Positions 35,615 to 44,905 of a DNA stretch of 64,000 nt are shown piece by piece (within the stretch, counting starts at the first letter, position 1; every line of letters begins with the position of its first letter). The notes beneath the pieces are model-generated. The model searched no databases. It was not told the origin of the DNA and saw only the letters and a list, made by a program, of their open reading frames with translations. Made by a program: the position numbers and the translations under genes. Source of the stretch: JBAVVD01 sp049697115 (GTDB lineage: Bacteria; Acidobacteriota; Aminicenantia; Aminicenantales; UBA4085); contig JBAVVD010000021.1 of assembly GCA_049697115.1 (NCBI GenBank), forward strand, positions 1 to 64,000, read 5' to 3'.

Positions 35615-35830
35615 ATGATGGATGATCGAGGAGATAGTTCCCTGTACTATAATAACGACCTCGTAATCCTTGTATTGAAACTTAATCGTCCAGATAATCT
35701 GTGCATCTTTCTAAAAGCTGGACAGGAGGGAGAAGTGGCGAAAGTCGGACTATTTAGTCGATTATTTAAGACAAGATCTTATTTATTAGATGCAAAAAAA
35801 CTCGGTTTCGATCTAAAATATGTAATATGA
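35615..35830 (+). CDS. Small hypothetical ORF
   Basis: Seventy-one codons starting one base after the wzy stop, with Asp/Tyr-rich start and a Lys-rich end. I recognise no family and there is no clear ribosome site. Its stop overlaps the next ATG (ATGA at 35827), which slightly favours a real gene. It may also be chance in the transition to the next block. Confidence 0.25.
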   Translation: MMDDRGDSSLYYNNDLVILVLKLNRPDNLCIFLKAGQEGEVAKVGLFSRLFKTRSYLLDAKKLGFDLKYVI

Positions 35831-36162
35831 AAATTAGTGTATTGTTAATAGCCATAGTGTTGATTATCCTGTTCGCGTAAAATAGTTCCTGTGTAGGCAC
35901 TTCGACAACAAGCAATGTCCAACCGCATCAAGTAGAGGATGCGTCCCGTTTCAAATTGCTAGCATTCTTTTCTATCCGTTTTATTATTCTGCTGATTCGC
36001 CCTTCATATCCTGATCCTGTGTGGTCGTTTAATTCAAATGAAAGTGCGCTGAAGTTGAAATATGTGCCGCCGAGTTTCAAGGGCGGCGTGCTGGCCGCCA
36101 TTGTCGCGGAATTGGTCGTGGTTTCCGGCATCATCTTTGATAGAGTAAAGACGAAGCCATGA
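35827..36162 (+). pseudogene. Membrane-protein remnant with in-frame stop
   Basis: The ATG at 35827 gives 17 hydrophobic residues (ISVLLIAIVLIILFA) and a TAA at 35878-35880. The same frame then stays open to 36162 with NSSC, a hydrophobic stretch (FSIRFIILLI), a polar loop and a second hydrophobic helix (GVLAAIVAELVVVSGIIF). It looks like a small two-helix membrane protein broken by one stop, or two short pieces in the same frame by chance. Its end overlaps the GT2 start as ATGA. Base use changes here, marking the join between two gene blocks. Confidence 0.35.
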
Positions 36163-36926
36163 TTTCTCTCGTCGTTCCCACGGTCAACAACAAGGACCTG
36201 ACCTTGGTCAATATCCGCACCCTGGATGCCTATCTCGCCAGGCATTTCAACAAATACGAAATCGTCCTCGTCGAGGACGGAAGCCGCCCCTCCGAAGCTG
36301 TTGATCCCACGGATTTGCCCTCCTCGGTGTTCTTCATCCGGCTTGAAAAAAATTGCGGCAAGGGCCAAGCCGTCAGGGAGGGCATAGCTAAGACGCGCGG
36401 CGATTGCTGCCTGTTTACCGACATCGATCTCCCCTATGATCTCGAGGCGATTCCCTTCGTTTACGAACTCATCGTGGATAAAGGCTTGAACGCGGTCGTT
36501 GGCGACCGGACGCTTACCGATTCGGTTGCCCTATCCTGGACCTCGTGGTTCCGGAGGGTAGCGAGCCGGTTATTTTCCAAATTCATCACCTTGTTCATAA
36601 TCGGCGGCATTTTCGATTTTCAATGCGGGTTTAAGGCCTTCAGCGGTCATCTAGCCCGCGATCTCTTCCCCCTGATTAAAATCAACGGCTTCGGGTTTGA
36701 TGTTGAGATCTTCTACCTCCTGCTCAAGAACAACATCATGATCAAGAAAATTCCTGTCCGTCTCCGGAACGCCACCAATTCAACCGTGGCGCCGCTACGG
36801 CACGGACTGCAAATGATCCTGGCCGCGTTTAAAATGATGATCGACTTCAAGAGCGGACGATACGACGTCTCGCGGCTGAAACGTCTGGAAAACGTCCGCT
36901 ACTGGGAATGGCCCCACCTGAAGTAA
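36159..36926 (+). CDS. Dolichyl-phosphate-mannose-synthase-like GT2
   Basis: A 255-residue GT-A enzyme of family 2. It has ISLVVPTVNNKDLT, VLVEDGSRP, KNCGKGQAVREGI and TDIDLPYDLE (the DXD-type metal site). Then VGDRTL and a hydrophobic segment, FDFQCGFKAFSG and DVEIFYLL, as in DPM1/Alg5-type transferases. These make a lipid-phosphate sugar for use by a membrane transferase, which would suit the YfhO-type protein further down. It begins a GC-richer block with three methyltransferases. Confidence 0.8.
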   Translation: MISLVVPTVNNKDLTLVNIRTLDAYLARHFNKYEIVLVEDGSRPSEAVDPTDLPSSVFFIRLEKNCGKGQAVREGIAKTRGDCCLFTDIDLPYDLEAIPFVYELIVDKGLNAVVGDRTLTDSVALSWTSWFRRVASRLFSKFITLFIIGGIFDFQCGFKAFSGHLARDLFPLIKINGFGFDVEIFYLLLKNNIMIKKIPVRLRNATNSTVAPLRHGLQMILAAFKMMIDFKSGRYDVSRLKRLENVRYWEWPHLK

Positions 36927-36928
36927 TC

Positions 36929-37657
36929 ATGAGGAGCACGAACCTTCCCTCGATTTCCGGAGATTACCAGGCCCGGGCCCTGGATTCCTCAAATCCTGTC
37001 CAGCGCTACTGGCACAGGGCCAAGTTGAAAATAATCGATGCCGTTTGTCCTCCGGTCGCATCGGGCCTCATCCTGGACGCGGGGTGCGGCTCGGGTCACA
37101 TCAGCCATTATTTGAGCCGTAGGGGAGCCGAGGTGCTAGGAATCGACGGCCTGGCGTCGCCCGTCGAATTCGCAGCCCGAACCTACGGGTCCGAACGTTG
37201 CCAGTTCCGACAATCCTTTTTCAACGATCTCAGGGATTGGGGGGCGTTCGACCAGATCTACTTCCTTGAAGTCCTCGAGCATCTTCCTGAATCCGAAGCT
37301 GGCGAGACGCTGGAACGATTCCATCGGCTTCTCCGCCCTCGAGGCCTTCTTTTTTTAACAACGCCGAACACAAAAAGCCTCTGGCCGATCATCGAGTTCT
37401 CTCTCGATCTTCTCAGACTGACGCCCCGGATGCGCGGCGAACAACATCTCTCTTCGTATTCTCCGGCGCTCTTGAAGACGCTTCTCCGAACAAACGGCTT
37501 CGCCGTCGAGCGGATCGGAACGTTCAATGGCTTGGCGCCGTTCGCGGCCGTGCTCGGCCAGCCGGCGGCTGACGCCATCGCCAGGCTCGAACGGACTGCC
37601 GGGATTCCCGGAAATCTGATTTACCTCCGCGCCCGAAAAACGGAGGACGCAGGATGA
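36929..37657 (+). CDS. Class I SAM methyltransferase
   Basis: A 242-residue methyltransferase (UbiG-like). SAM motif LILDAGCGSGHISHYL, then VLGIDGL, FDQIYFLEVLEHLPE and LFLTTPNTKS. It starts two bases after the GT2 stop (ATG at 36929; an in-frame ATG at 36908 would overlap). It overlaps the next gene by ATGA. No zinc cluster, unlike the following two. Substrate unknown. Confidence 0.8.
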   Translation: MRSTNLPSISGDYQARALDSSNPVQRYWHRAKLKIIDAVCPPVASGLILDAGCGSGHISHYLSRRGAEVLGIDGLASPVEFAARTYGSERCQFRQSFFNDLRDWGAFDQIYFLEVLEHLPESEAGETLERFHRLLRPRGLLFLTTPNTKSLWPIIEFSLDLLRLTPRMRGEQHLSSYSPALLKTLLRTNGFAVERIGTFNGLAPFAAVLGQPAADAIARLERTAGIPGNLIYLRARKTEDAG

Positions 37658-38517
37658 CCTGTCCGGTTTGCGGATCGGGCCGGTCACGGCTTCGGCATCG
37701 CGTCAGAGGCTATGATTACCTGTCTTGCGGACGATGCGGGGCGACCCGTGTTAAGTCTTTCCCTACGTCCGAAGAAGCGGCCCGCTGGTACCAGATCGAA
37801 AATTACTTCAAGCATGATGACAAGGACGCCGGATACAGGAACTACCTCTCACTGCAAGTCGAAATTCAAAAGACGTTCACCCGGAGAAACTGGCTCCTTC
37901 GACGTCACGTCGACCTATCCGGCAAGGATGTCCTAGAGATCGGCTGCGGGCCCGGCCTCTACCCGGCCACCCTGAGGCCATTCGCGATCCGGTCCTATTT
38001 GGGGCTTGACCTCAATCCCTACGCCGTTGACTCGCTCCGGCGGCGGGGCTTCGAGGGTTTTGTAGGCCGCGTCGAGGAGCTCGACGCGGAATCGCGATTC
38101 GATATCGCCGTCTTTTTCGATGTCTTCGAGCATATCCTGGATCCCAACACCTTCTTCGCGGCCCTCGTCAGGATGCTCCGGCCCGGCGGGCTTGTTTTTT
38201 TTACAACCCCCTCGACCCATTCGCTTTTAGCTCGCGTCTCGGGCCGCCGCTGGGTCAGCTACATTGCTCCCCAGCACGTCATCCTTCACAACGAGACGTC
38301 CCTGCGCTGGATCCTCGACAAATATGGGTTTAAAATCCTCGAAATGAAGTGGGATCGGCAATGTGTTGACTTGCCGTTTCTTTTGGATCGGCTAACGGAC
38401 CTTTTCCTCGGAAGCCGGGGAGCTTCTGCATTCTCTAAGCTCTTCGGTGGCCGGGGCCCGGGCGTTTCCGTCGCCAACGGGATGAGAATCGTCGTCGCCG
38501 GAAGGAGAGCATCGTGA
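37654..38517 (+). CDS. Zinc-ribbon SAM methyltransferase
   Basis: A 287-residue methyltransferase. An N-terminal zinc ribbon (C-x2-C at 3-6 and 26-29: TCPVCGSG and SCGRCG) precedes the SAM motif DVLEIGCGPGLYPATL. It ends with FDIAVFFDVFEHI and PGGLVFFTTPSTHSL. The zinc-ribbon arrangement is common in enzymes of O-antigen loci. It is joined to both neighbours by 4-base overlaps. Confidence 0.8.
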   Translation: MTCPVCGSGRSRLRHRVRGYDYLSCGRCGATRVKSFPTSEEAARWYQIENYFKHDDKDAGYRNYLSLQVEIQKTFTRRNWLLRRHVDLSGKDVLEIGCGPGLYPATLRPFAIRSYLGLDLNPYAVDSLRRRGFEGFVGRVEELDAESRFDIAVFFDVFEHILDPNTFFAALVRMLRPGGLVFFTTPSTHSLLARVSGRRWVSYIAPQHVILHNETSLRWILDKYGFKILEMKWDRQCVDLPFLLDRLTDLFLGSRGASAFSKLFGGRGPGVSVANGMRIVVAGRRAS

Positions 38518-39464
38518 ACGGGCGTTCGAAGTCCGAAGCCGGAGACCAGTATTCCCCAGCCGCCTGCCCCGTATGCGGACAGGATAAATCCCGACTATAC
38601 CTCCGCTTGGAAACGACTAGGACGATCAAATCCGCATGGGGCGTTCCTTTCCGCAGCCGGGTCATCATGAAATGCCCCGCCTGCCAGGTTCAGTTCGCGG
38701 AGCCCGGAGAAGAAGAAGCCGGCTACGGGGCTCTCTATGGAGATGAATACCACAGCCTCATGGCCGGCACCGAAACCGAATTAACGAAAAGCGGGATTGT
38801 GGAACAGACGCGGACAAGAATCCGGCTGCTTCAAAGATTCGTCGCCGGCGGAACGCTTCTCGACATCGGATGTTCAACGGGAATCTTCATGAATGCCGCC
38901 CGCGAGGTGGGATTCGAAGCCTATGGCCTCGACTCCTCGGCCGGAGCCTGCCGCATTGCCAGGGATCGTTGGCACTTTGAGCCGAACCGCATCGAAAACA
39001 CCGTGGTCATAGATTCCCATGTAATCCGAGATCGGAAGTACGATGTCATCACGCTTTGGGACGTCATCGAGCACCTCGAACGTCCCGGCTGGGTCATGGG
39101 TCTCGTCCGCTCCTGCTTGCGGAAGGGAGGTATCGTGATCATCCGCACGCCAAACACGAATTCCCCGTTTTTCAAGACGGCGCTGGCCGTCCACCGTCTG
39201 AGCCGGGGCCGGGTCCGGTTTCCTCTTTTCTCCCTCTATCACACGGACCATCGCCTTTTCTTCAATCATGAATCCCTCAGCCGCCTCTTCTCCGGATCGG
39301 GACTGGAGGTCCGGAGGTTCTTTCCCGATCCTCTCGTCTGGAAACGCTTCCGCTACGCCGAATGCCGGCATGGGCTCCCCCTTAACGCGGCCATCGCCCT
39401 GATCTATTTTCTTGGCCGTCTTTTCGGAAGCAGCCACGGCCTCATCGTTGTTGCCGGAAGATGA
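38514..39464 (+). CDS. Zinc-ribbon SAM methyltransferase, paralogue
   Basis: A 316-residue protein with the same design as its upstream neighbour. Zinc ribbon at about 18-60 (CPVCGQDKSR and KCPACQVQF), SAM motif LLDIGCSTGIFMNAAR, YDVITLWDVIEHLERP and GGIVIIRTPNTNS. The two are clearly related but not near-identical, so an old duplication or a family pair. GTG start in a GTGA overlap. Its C-terminus is followed at once by a GT2 remnant. Confidence 0.8.
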   Translation: MNGRSKSEAGDQYSPAACPVCGQDKSRLYLRLETTRTIKSAWGVPFRSRVIMKCPACQVQFAEPGEEEAGYGALYGDEYHSLMAGTETELTKSGIVEQTRTRIRLLQRFVAGGTLLDIGCSTGIFMNAAREVGFEAYGLDSSAGACRIARDRWHFEPNRIENTVVIDSHVIRDRKYDVITLWDVIEHLERPGWVMGLVRSCLRKGGIVIIRTPNTNSPFFKTALAVHRLSRGRVRFPLFSLYHTDHRLFFNHESLSRLFSGSGLEVRRFFPDPLVWKRFRYAECRHGLPLNAAIALIYFLGRLFGSSHGLIVVAGR

Positions 39465-39483
39465 TGACCTGCCCTATGGAGCA

Positions 39484-39852
39484 GTGGCGGTTCTCGATTG
39501 CTACCGAGGGCTAGAAGGTGGAACTGTCCTCGTGATATGCGAACGCACTTTTCCCAAGTCTTCCGTCCAAGTTGAGTTGCCGCGTCTGCGGACTATCATC
39601 AGTGCTTTGTTTACGTGGTTGATCCAAATGATCCTCCCCCGAATGGAAAATCGCGACACGCAATGCGGATTAAAGGAGTTTACATCCGAGTTCGTTCATT
39701 ATGTGCTGTATTTTTCTCGCATTGACCGTTTCGCATTTGGTCTCGATTTGATTCTGATTATTCAAGAAAACAGGTTACCCCTCATGCGCATTCCGGTACG
39801 CATGACGAAAGCGCCCTTCGTCTCAAAGCGCGTGCTTGTCAAACGCTATTAG
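39484..39852 (+). pseudogene. C-terminal remnant of a DPM-like GT2
   Basis: About 120 codons read GGTVLVICERTFPKSS, DTQCGLKEFTSEF, RFAFGLDLILI and LPLMRIPVRM, the C-terminal half of a GT2 like the one at 36159 (compare FDFQCGFKAFSG). The N-terminal catalytic half is missing. The frame runs back to 39412 inside the methyltransferase gene, so it has no start of its own. It marks another recombination join. Confidence 0.65.
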
Positions 39853-39937
39853 CAGCTAGAGATCTGGGCCGAATTTGGCTTTGCTTTCGAAAGGGGCATT
39901 ACAGATTGAATAAAAGGGGTGGCTCCAAACGATTCCT

Positions 39938-42232
39938 ATGACTACGTTCTGGAACATCAAGTGGGCTCGCACGGCCGTCGCTTTTCTAGTGCTATGCTGC
40001 GCGCATGTCGCAGTCTTCCAAGAAACACTCTGGAATGACAAGGTCTTGGGTACACTGGGCGATACGACTGCTTTCTATCTCTCACACTCGATATTTCTCC
40101 AACGGAGCATAAGCCAAGGCGACTTCCCTTGGTGGAACCCTTACGTCCAATCAGGTAGTCCGGAATTGTGGGATCTGCACCCCATCATGCTGGCAATTCA
40201 CACGTTGATCCCGGATGGAGTCATTGCTTACAAACTTTACAGTTTTCTCCCGGGCCTTCTCATCGGATTGGGGGCGTATCTCTTCATTGGCCTTTTTGTC
40301 AGGCCCTTCTCCCTTCGCCTCTTGGGAGCGTTGCTAGTACAATACAGCCCGTTATCTTCCTCGCACACAATGGCTCCACTCCTCCAATTGGGCCTTGCGC
40401 ACATCCCGTTCTTGCTGTATTTTGCAGAATCGATCTTCAGAAAACCCAATTCCCGTTGGAACTATCTTGGGCTAGCGGTCGTAACAGGGCTACTTGTGCT
40501 CAACATGTATCCACATTTAATTGCCTTTGGCCTTATTGCTGCCGCCGGTTTTTTTACGGGACGAGTGCTATTGAATAAAAAAAAGGAGGGTTTTCTAAGG
40601 CGGCGGTGGCTATTCTTCATTTTTGTCATTCTGGGGGTGGGGATCGGTTCCGTTTCGCTATTATTAGAGCAGACCTTGGCGTCGCAATGGTCGGCGTCCA
40701 GGGCCTCAAAAGTTCGTTCTCTTGAGTGGCAACTACGCGGATCACTGAAGGCGCGAGACCTCCTTTCCTTCTTTGCTTTCAACTTGCCAGACCCTGATTT
40801 ACAAAAGGAGGGCTTTACTTTTAGTCCGCACCAAGTAAATATGCCCTGGCTAACGCTGGGCATCCTGTTGTTTTTCCGAAGGCCCTTTCGGAAACGTGTG
40901 GGAGCGATCATCATCGGACTGACTGTCCTGTCCTACTTCGTCGCGCTGGGAGCCAACAATCCAGCATTCGTTTGGCTTTTCACACGATTGCCGTGGTGGC
41001 TGCGGATTGACGTTCCAACCAGGGCCTTGTTCGTTTCGAGCACCCTGCTGCCTCTTTTGGCGGTGCTCGGTTACAGCGCCCTTTGGAGCAGAGTGGCTAA
41101 AGGCAACCGTGATCTCTTTGGCTTTGCTATTATTCTTGCTACGGTTATTTTCACCATCATTCTAACCGAGCAATTCGGGTTTCCAGAAGAGAAGGGGAGG
41201 ATCGGCTTCTACATTGCTTTCGGCATGGCGGGAGCACTTCTTGCTCTCGCCAGCTTGGGCGTGAGCTCGACTCTCAACCGGGGCCTTTTTACCGCCGGCA
41301 TTATTGCACTTATCTTGATGACACCGATGACAATGCGGGCCGCATTTTTCTTCAATGTGACAGGACGGCATGCGATCCCGGTCTCTTGGATTCGGCAGAA
41401 TCCGACAGTAAGCAAACTCAGAGATAGCGATAAATATGCCAGGTTTACTTCCATTAGCAGCGAACGGCAGGTTTGGCATGATCAAGGGACCCTAGCCCTT
41501 ATGCTTCCGGATATGGGCGCGATTTACGGAATGTTTAGCACAGGCAGTTACATGTTGGTCATGCAACATTCCGGAGAAGAATTGGAGAAGGTAGCGATAT
41601 CTACAGAGCTGCTTCAGCCCGAGAGCACCTTGTCACTAACCAGGATGGCCGGCGTACGATGGGTCATATCGGATCGGCCACTCACAAACAAACTTTTATC
41701 TCCAATCGGGACTTTACGTGACGGAAGGGCGGTGAATTATTATGAGGTGGTGGGCACGCTACCAAGGACATTTGTTCCCTCCGAGGTTCAATTCTTCGGG
41801 ACCAAGTCCCTGATACCGAAAGAGGGCGCGAGCTACGACCCCTTACAACTCGCCCAGATCGAAGTGAGCGACACGCGTTTGGAATCCCGTGCGAACCTGA
41901 AAGAAGGCTCAGGACCGGGTCAAGTGCAAATCCTCGACTATCGGAATACGTACGTGAAACTAGGCGTGCAGATGGCAAAGTCGGGTTGGGTTGTTTTGAG
42001 CGATTCCTTCTATCCTGGGTGGAAGGCCAGTCTGGACGGGTCCCCGGTGAGTATCTATCGCGCAAATTACGTCTATCGAGCGGTATTTGTCCCGGCCGGC
42101 CAACATACAGTCACTTTCAATTATTTGCCCCCTCTTCTCGGGCTAGGGCTCGTGGTTGGTTTACTCTCGATGGCAGCAGCTTTGGTAATTGCATTATTCG
42201 TTGGACGCTCTAATACTCGACTTTTGCGATAG
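39938..42232 (+). CDS. YfhO-family membrane protein
   Basis: A 764-residue protein. It has an N-terminal multi-pass part (about 12-14 hydrophobic segments up to ~480) with the early periplasmic motif GDTTAFYLSHSIF and FPWWNPYVQSG. A large periplasmic domain (~490-730) ends with SDSFYPGWKASLDG and PAGQHTVTFNYLPP, followed by a last membrane helix (LGLGLVVGLLSMAAALV). This layout is that of YfhO-type GT-C-like transferases, which use lipid-phosphate sugars for side-branch glycosylation. It fits with the DPM-like GT2 at 36159 as donor maker. Acceptor unknown. Confidence 0.75.
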   Translation: MTTFWNIKWARTAVAFLVLCCAHVAVFQETLWNDKVLGTLGDTTAFYLSHSIFLQRSISQGDFPWWNPYVQSGSPELWDLHPIMLAIHTLIPDGVIAYKLYSFLPGLLIGLGAYLFIGLFVRPFSLRLLGALLVQYSPLSSSHTMAPLLQLGLAHIPFLLYFAESIFRKPNSRWNYLGLAVVTGLLVLNMYPHLIAFGLIAAAGFFTGRVLLNKKKEGFLRRRWLFFIFVILGVGIGSVSLLLEQTLASQWSASRASKVRSLEWQLRGSLKARDLLSFFAFNLPDPDLQKEGFTFSPHQVNMPWLTLGILLFFRRPFRKRVGAIIIGLTVLSYFVALGANNPAFVWLFTRLPWWLRIDVPTRALFVSSTLLPLLAVLGYSALWSRVAKGNRDLFGFAIILATVIFTIILTEQFGFPEEKGRIGFYIAFGMAGALLALASLGVSSTLNRGLFTAGIIALILMTPMTMRAAFFFNVTGRHAIPVSWIRQNPTVSKLRDSDKYARFTSISSERQVWHDQGTLALMLPDMGAIYGMFSTGSYMLVMQHSGEELEKVAISTELLQPESTLSLTRMAGVRWVISDRPLTNKLLSPIGTLRDGRAVNYYEVVGTLPRTFVPSEVQFFGTKSLIPKEGASYDPLQLAQIEVSDTRLESRANLKEGSGPGQVQILDYRNTYVKLGVQMAKSGWVVLSDSFYPGWKASLDGSPVSIYRANYVYRAVFVPAGQHTVTFNYLPPLLGLGLVVGLLSMAAALVIALFVGRSNTRLLR

Positions 42233-42439
42233 AATTGAAAGGCATTGACTTCGGGGCTTCAAAATGGATAAAATGGTCACAAGAAGCAGGCGCTCAATCC
42301 ACCTTCAGAATGCCTCTCAACTGTCCAATGAATGGGGAGGGGGTCAGAAGCAGACGGGGCGGAGATTCTTTTCGATGGAAAATATTTTTTTAGACATCCT
42401 GAGAACTGATTGCTGACAAGTAAATGCTTCTTTACAAAC

Positions 42440-43639
42440 ATGATAAAGCCAGAATTCACTGTCTACGACAGTGCTTATAAAAAACCTATCGTCCTAACGT
42501 TCGTAGGCAATTATCTTCCTGGATATAAAGCCGGCGGAATTTTACGCTCTTTGGCTAATGCCGTTGATAATTTACGAAATGACATACATTTCTGGATCGT
42601 AACAAGGGATCGGGATTTAAAAGACGATAAGCCTTACGATACGATAAGAATAAATCAGTGGCAGCCTGTAGGTCATGCAATGGTTTATTACATGCCAACC
42701 GATTCCTGTACGATCAAACGCGTTGCAGACATCATTCAAACGACGCGACATGATAAGCTCTACTTGAATAGCTTTTTTGATCCATTTACGGTATTGGCAT
42801 TGCTCGCACGAAAGTTAAGAAGAATCTCAAGCAAATATATAATTGTCTCGCCCCGAGGCGAGTTTGCATGGCCGTCATTAAGACAAAAATATTTAAAAAA
42901 GATATTCTTCATTCAACTTGCAAAGCTCTTCAGATTATACAATAACGTGACTTGGCACGCATCAAGCGCACAGGAAGAAGAGGAAATTATTAGAGTTATG
43001 AAGATAAGACCTGAATCAATTCATGTCGCGTTGGATTTGCCTGATATTCGTGCTTTAGATATGGCCATTGATATGACTCCTCGATCGACGGCCGATTCAG
43101 TAGATTTAAGAATCATATTCCTCTCAAGAATATCTCGAGAAAAAAATCTTGATTATGCGTTGAGGATTCTAATGAAAGTGAATTTTAAAGTGATCTTCGA
43201 TATCTATGGCCCCATTGACAATGCAACCTACTGGAAAGAATGCCAAAAGATACTCAAACAATTACCTGAAAACGTAAAGGTGAATTATCGAGGCGGCATA
43301 AATCACAATAAGGCGATTCAGTTGTTCAGCGCTTACGATCTATTTTTCTTTCCAACAGGGGGAGAGAATTATGGCCATGTGATCGCCGAATCACTCACTG
43401 CGGGAACGCCAGTATTGATAAGCGACAAAACCCCTTGGAAAAATTTGCAAAGTGATGGCTTAGGCTGGGATATCAGCTTGGCGAATGAGAATTCATTTGT
43501 AACAGTCATTGAACATATGGCAGAAACGATGATTGATGCACGCTTAGAAAATCGGATTTTAATAAAATCAGCTCTTAAGAAACGATTTTTGGATACCACG
43601 GCCATGGAAGCAAACCGCCAGCTTTTTAGGCAAAACTGA
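42440..43639 (+). CDS. Glycosyltransferase family 4 protein
   Basis: A ~400-residue GT-B enzyme. It has VLTFVGNYLPGYKAGGILRSLAN at the start, YIIVSPRGEFAWPSL in the middle, RIIFLSRISREKNLD and the E-x7-E motif in PTGGENYGHVIAESLTAGTPVLISD. AT-richer than the previous block. The frame opens at a TTG at 42410; the ATG at 42440 is taken as start but neither has a strong ribosome site. First gene of the FucNAc-type block; donor unknown. The 207 bases upstream hold no recognised gene. Confidence 0.75.
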   Translation: MIKPEFTVYDSAYKKPIVLTFVGNYLPGYKAGGILRSLANAVDNLRNDIHFWIVTRDRDLKDDKPYDTIRINQWQPVGHAMVYYMPTDSCTIKRVADIIQTTRHDKLYLNSFFDPFTVLALLARKLRRISSKYIIVSPRGEFAWPSLRQKYLKKIFFIQLAKLFRLYNNVTWHASSAQEEEEIIRVMKIRPESIHVALDLPDIRALDMAIDMTPRSTADSVDLRIIFLSRISREKNLDYALRILMKVNFKVIFDIYGPIDNATYWKECQKILKQLPENVKVNYRGGINHNKAIQLFSAYDLFFFPTGGENYGHVIAESLTAGTPVLISDKTPWKNLQSDGLGWDISLANENSFVTVIEHMAETMIDARLENRILIKSALKKRFLDTTAMEANRQLFRQN

Positions 43640-43762
43640 AACGGGGTTGTTGTTCCATTTGTTTTGATGAATCGGAATGAGAAAAAGCATATAGCCGAAA
43701 ACGATAGAATTGCCAATCCAGTCAAATCACTGGCGATACCATTTCGATACCGGAGTAAAAAA

Positions 43763-44905
43763 ATGAGTCAAGATCACGATCAAATATGTTCAAACTGCAT
43801 TATGGACACTACTGATCCCGACATCACTTTTGATAAACAGGGCTGGTGCGATTATTGCCGTAATTTCTACAAAAATATCCTGCCCTATTGGCATCCGGAT
43901 CAAAAAGGCGAAGAGGAGTTAGCTCGAATTGCTGAAAAGATCAGGAACAAGGGAAAAGGCCGGGATCATGATTGCTTGATCGGTATAAGCGGTGGTGTTG
44001 ACAGTTCATACGTAACATATCTTGCCAAGGAAAAATATGGTTTAAGACCCTTGATATTCCATGTCGATGGCGGTTGGAATTCAGAAGTGTCCGTCAATAA
44101 TATTCAAAGAATAGTTGATGGGCTTGGGCTTGATCTCTATACGGAAGTTATTGAATGGCGGGAGATGAAGGACTTGCAGTTGGCGTTTTTTAAAGCGCAG
44201 GTCGCTAATGTTGATACTCCCCAGGATTTATGCTTCTTTTCAGCTCTTTATAACTTTGCCGCGAAAAATGATTATAAATATATCTTAACAGGCGGAAACT
44301 ATTCAACGGAATGTGTCCGTGAACCGCTCGAATGGGGCGCTTACTATCAGACAGACATGCGTTTTGTGAATGATATTCACCGCCGCTTCGGCACAGTGCC
44401 CTTAAAGACTTTCCCTACAGCGGACATTTTTAAATATAAGCTTTATTACCGGTATATCAAGGGAGTGAAAGTGTTGCGGCCGCTGGATTATGTGCCTTAT
44501 ATCAAAGAAGACGCCATACGGTTTCTGACGGAGCGTTTCGGCTGGCAGAAATATGCCCAAAAGCATCATGAATCGCGATTTACAAGATTCGTGGAGTGTT
44601 TCTGGCTTCCTAAAAAGTTTGGTTATGAGAGGCGTAAAGCTCACCTCTCCAGTTTAATCTTAACCAATCAGATGACCCGCGATGAGGCGCTTTTGCGCAT
44701 AGCAAAGCCGGAAATAAGCGAAAAGGAAATGATGGAAGACTTTGAGTACGTGGCGAAAAAGCTGGACTTAACCACAGCCCAGTTGCAGGAGCTGTTCGAC
44801 GGAGAAAACAAGTCTTTCCGTGAATATAAAAACAATCTGTTTCTGATAAAATTGGGAACCAAAGTGATGCAAATGATGGGAGTGGAAAAAAGAGTTATTA
44901 GATGA
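43763..44905 (+). CDS. wbuX: N-acetyl sugar amidotransferase (WbuX)
   Basis: Second enzyme of the family found at 15381, of the other subtype. The 380-residue protein has zinc-type C9-x2-C12 and C29-x2-C32, PP-loop SGGVDS (75-80) and ends with a helical tail. It would convert the N-acetyl of a sugar to acetamidino with ammonia from WbuY/WbuZ. The neighbours fnlABC suggest that the substrate is FucNAc or a derivative (FucNAm). CGGAG eight bases upstream supports the ATG at 43763; the frame is open from 43664. Confidence 0.85.
   Translation: MSQDHDQICSNCIMDTTDPDITFDKQGWCDYCRNFYKNILPYWHPDQKGEEELARIAEKIRNKGKGRDHDCLIGISGGVDSSYVTYLAKEKYGLRPLIFHVDGGWNSEVSVNNIQRIVDGLGLDLYTEVIEWREMKDLQLAFFKAQVANVDTPQDLCFFSALYNFAAKNDYKYILTGGNYSTECVREPLEWGAYYQTDMRFVNDIHRRFGTVPLKTFPTADIFKYKLYYRYIKGVKVLRPLDYVPYIKEDAIRFLTERFGWQKYAQKHHESRFTRFVECFWLPKKFGYERRKAHLSSLILTNQMTRDEALLRIAKPEISEKEMMEDFEYVAKKLDLTTAQLQELFDGENKSFREYKNNLFLIKLGTKVMQMMGVEKRVIR

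Noticed and set aside
35615..35830. Small ORF as part of the Wzy polymerase
   Set aside because: It is separated from wzy by a stop codon and has no hydrophobic segments of the needed length; kept only as a low-confidence hypothetical.
42264..42416. Fifty-codon frame in the gap before the GT4 gene
   Set aside because: No ribosome site, no family, and composition like the surrounding non-coding sequence.
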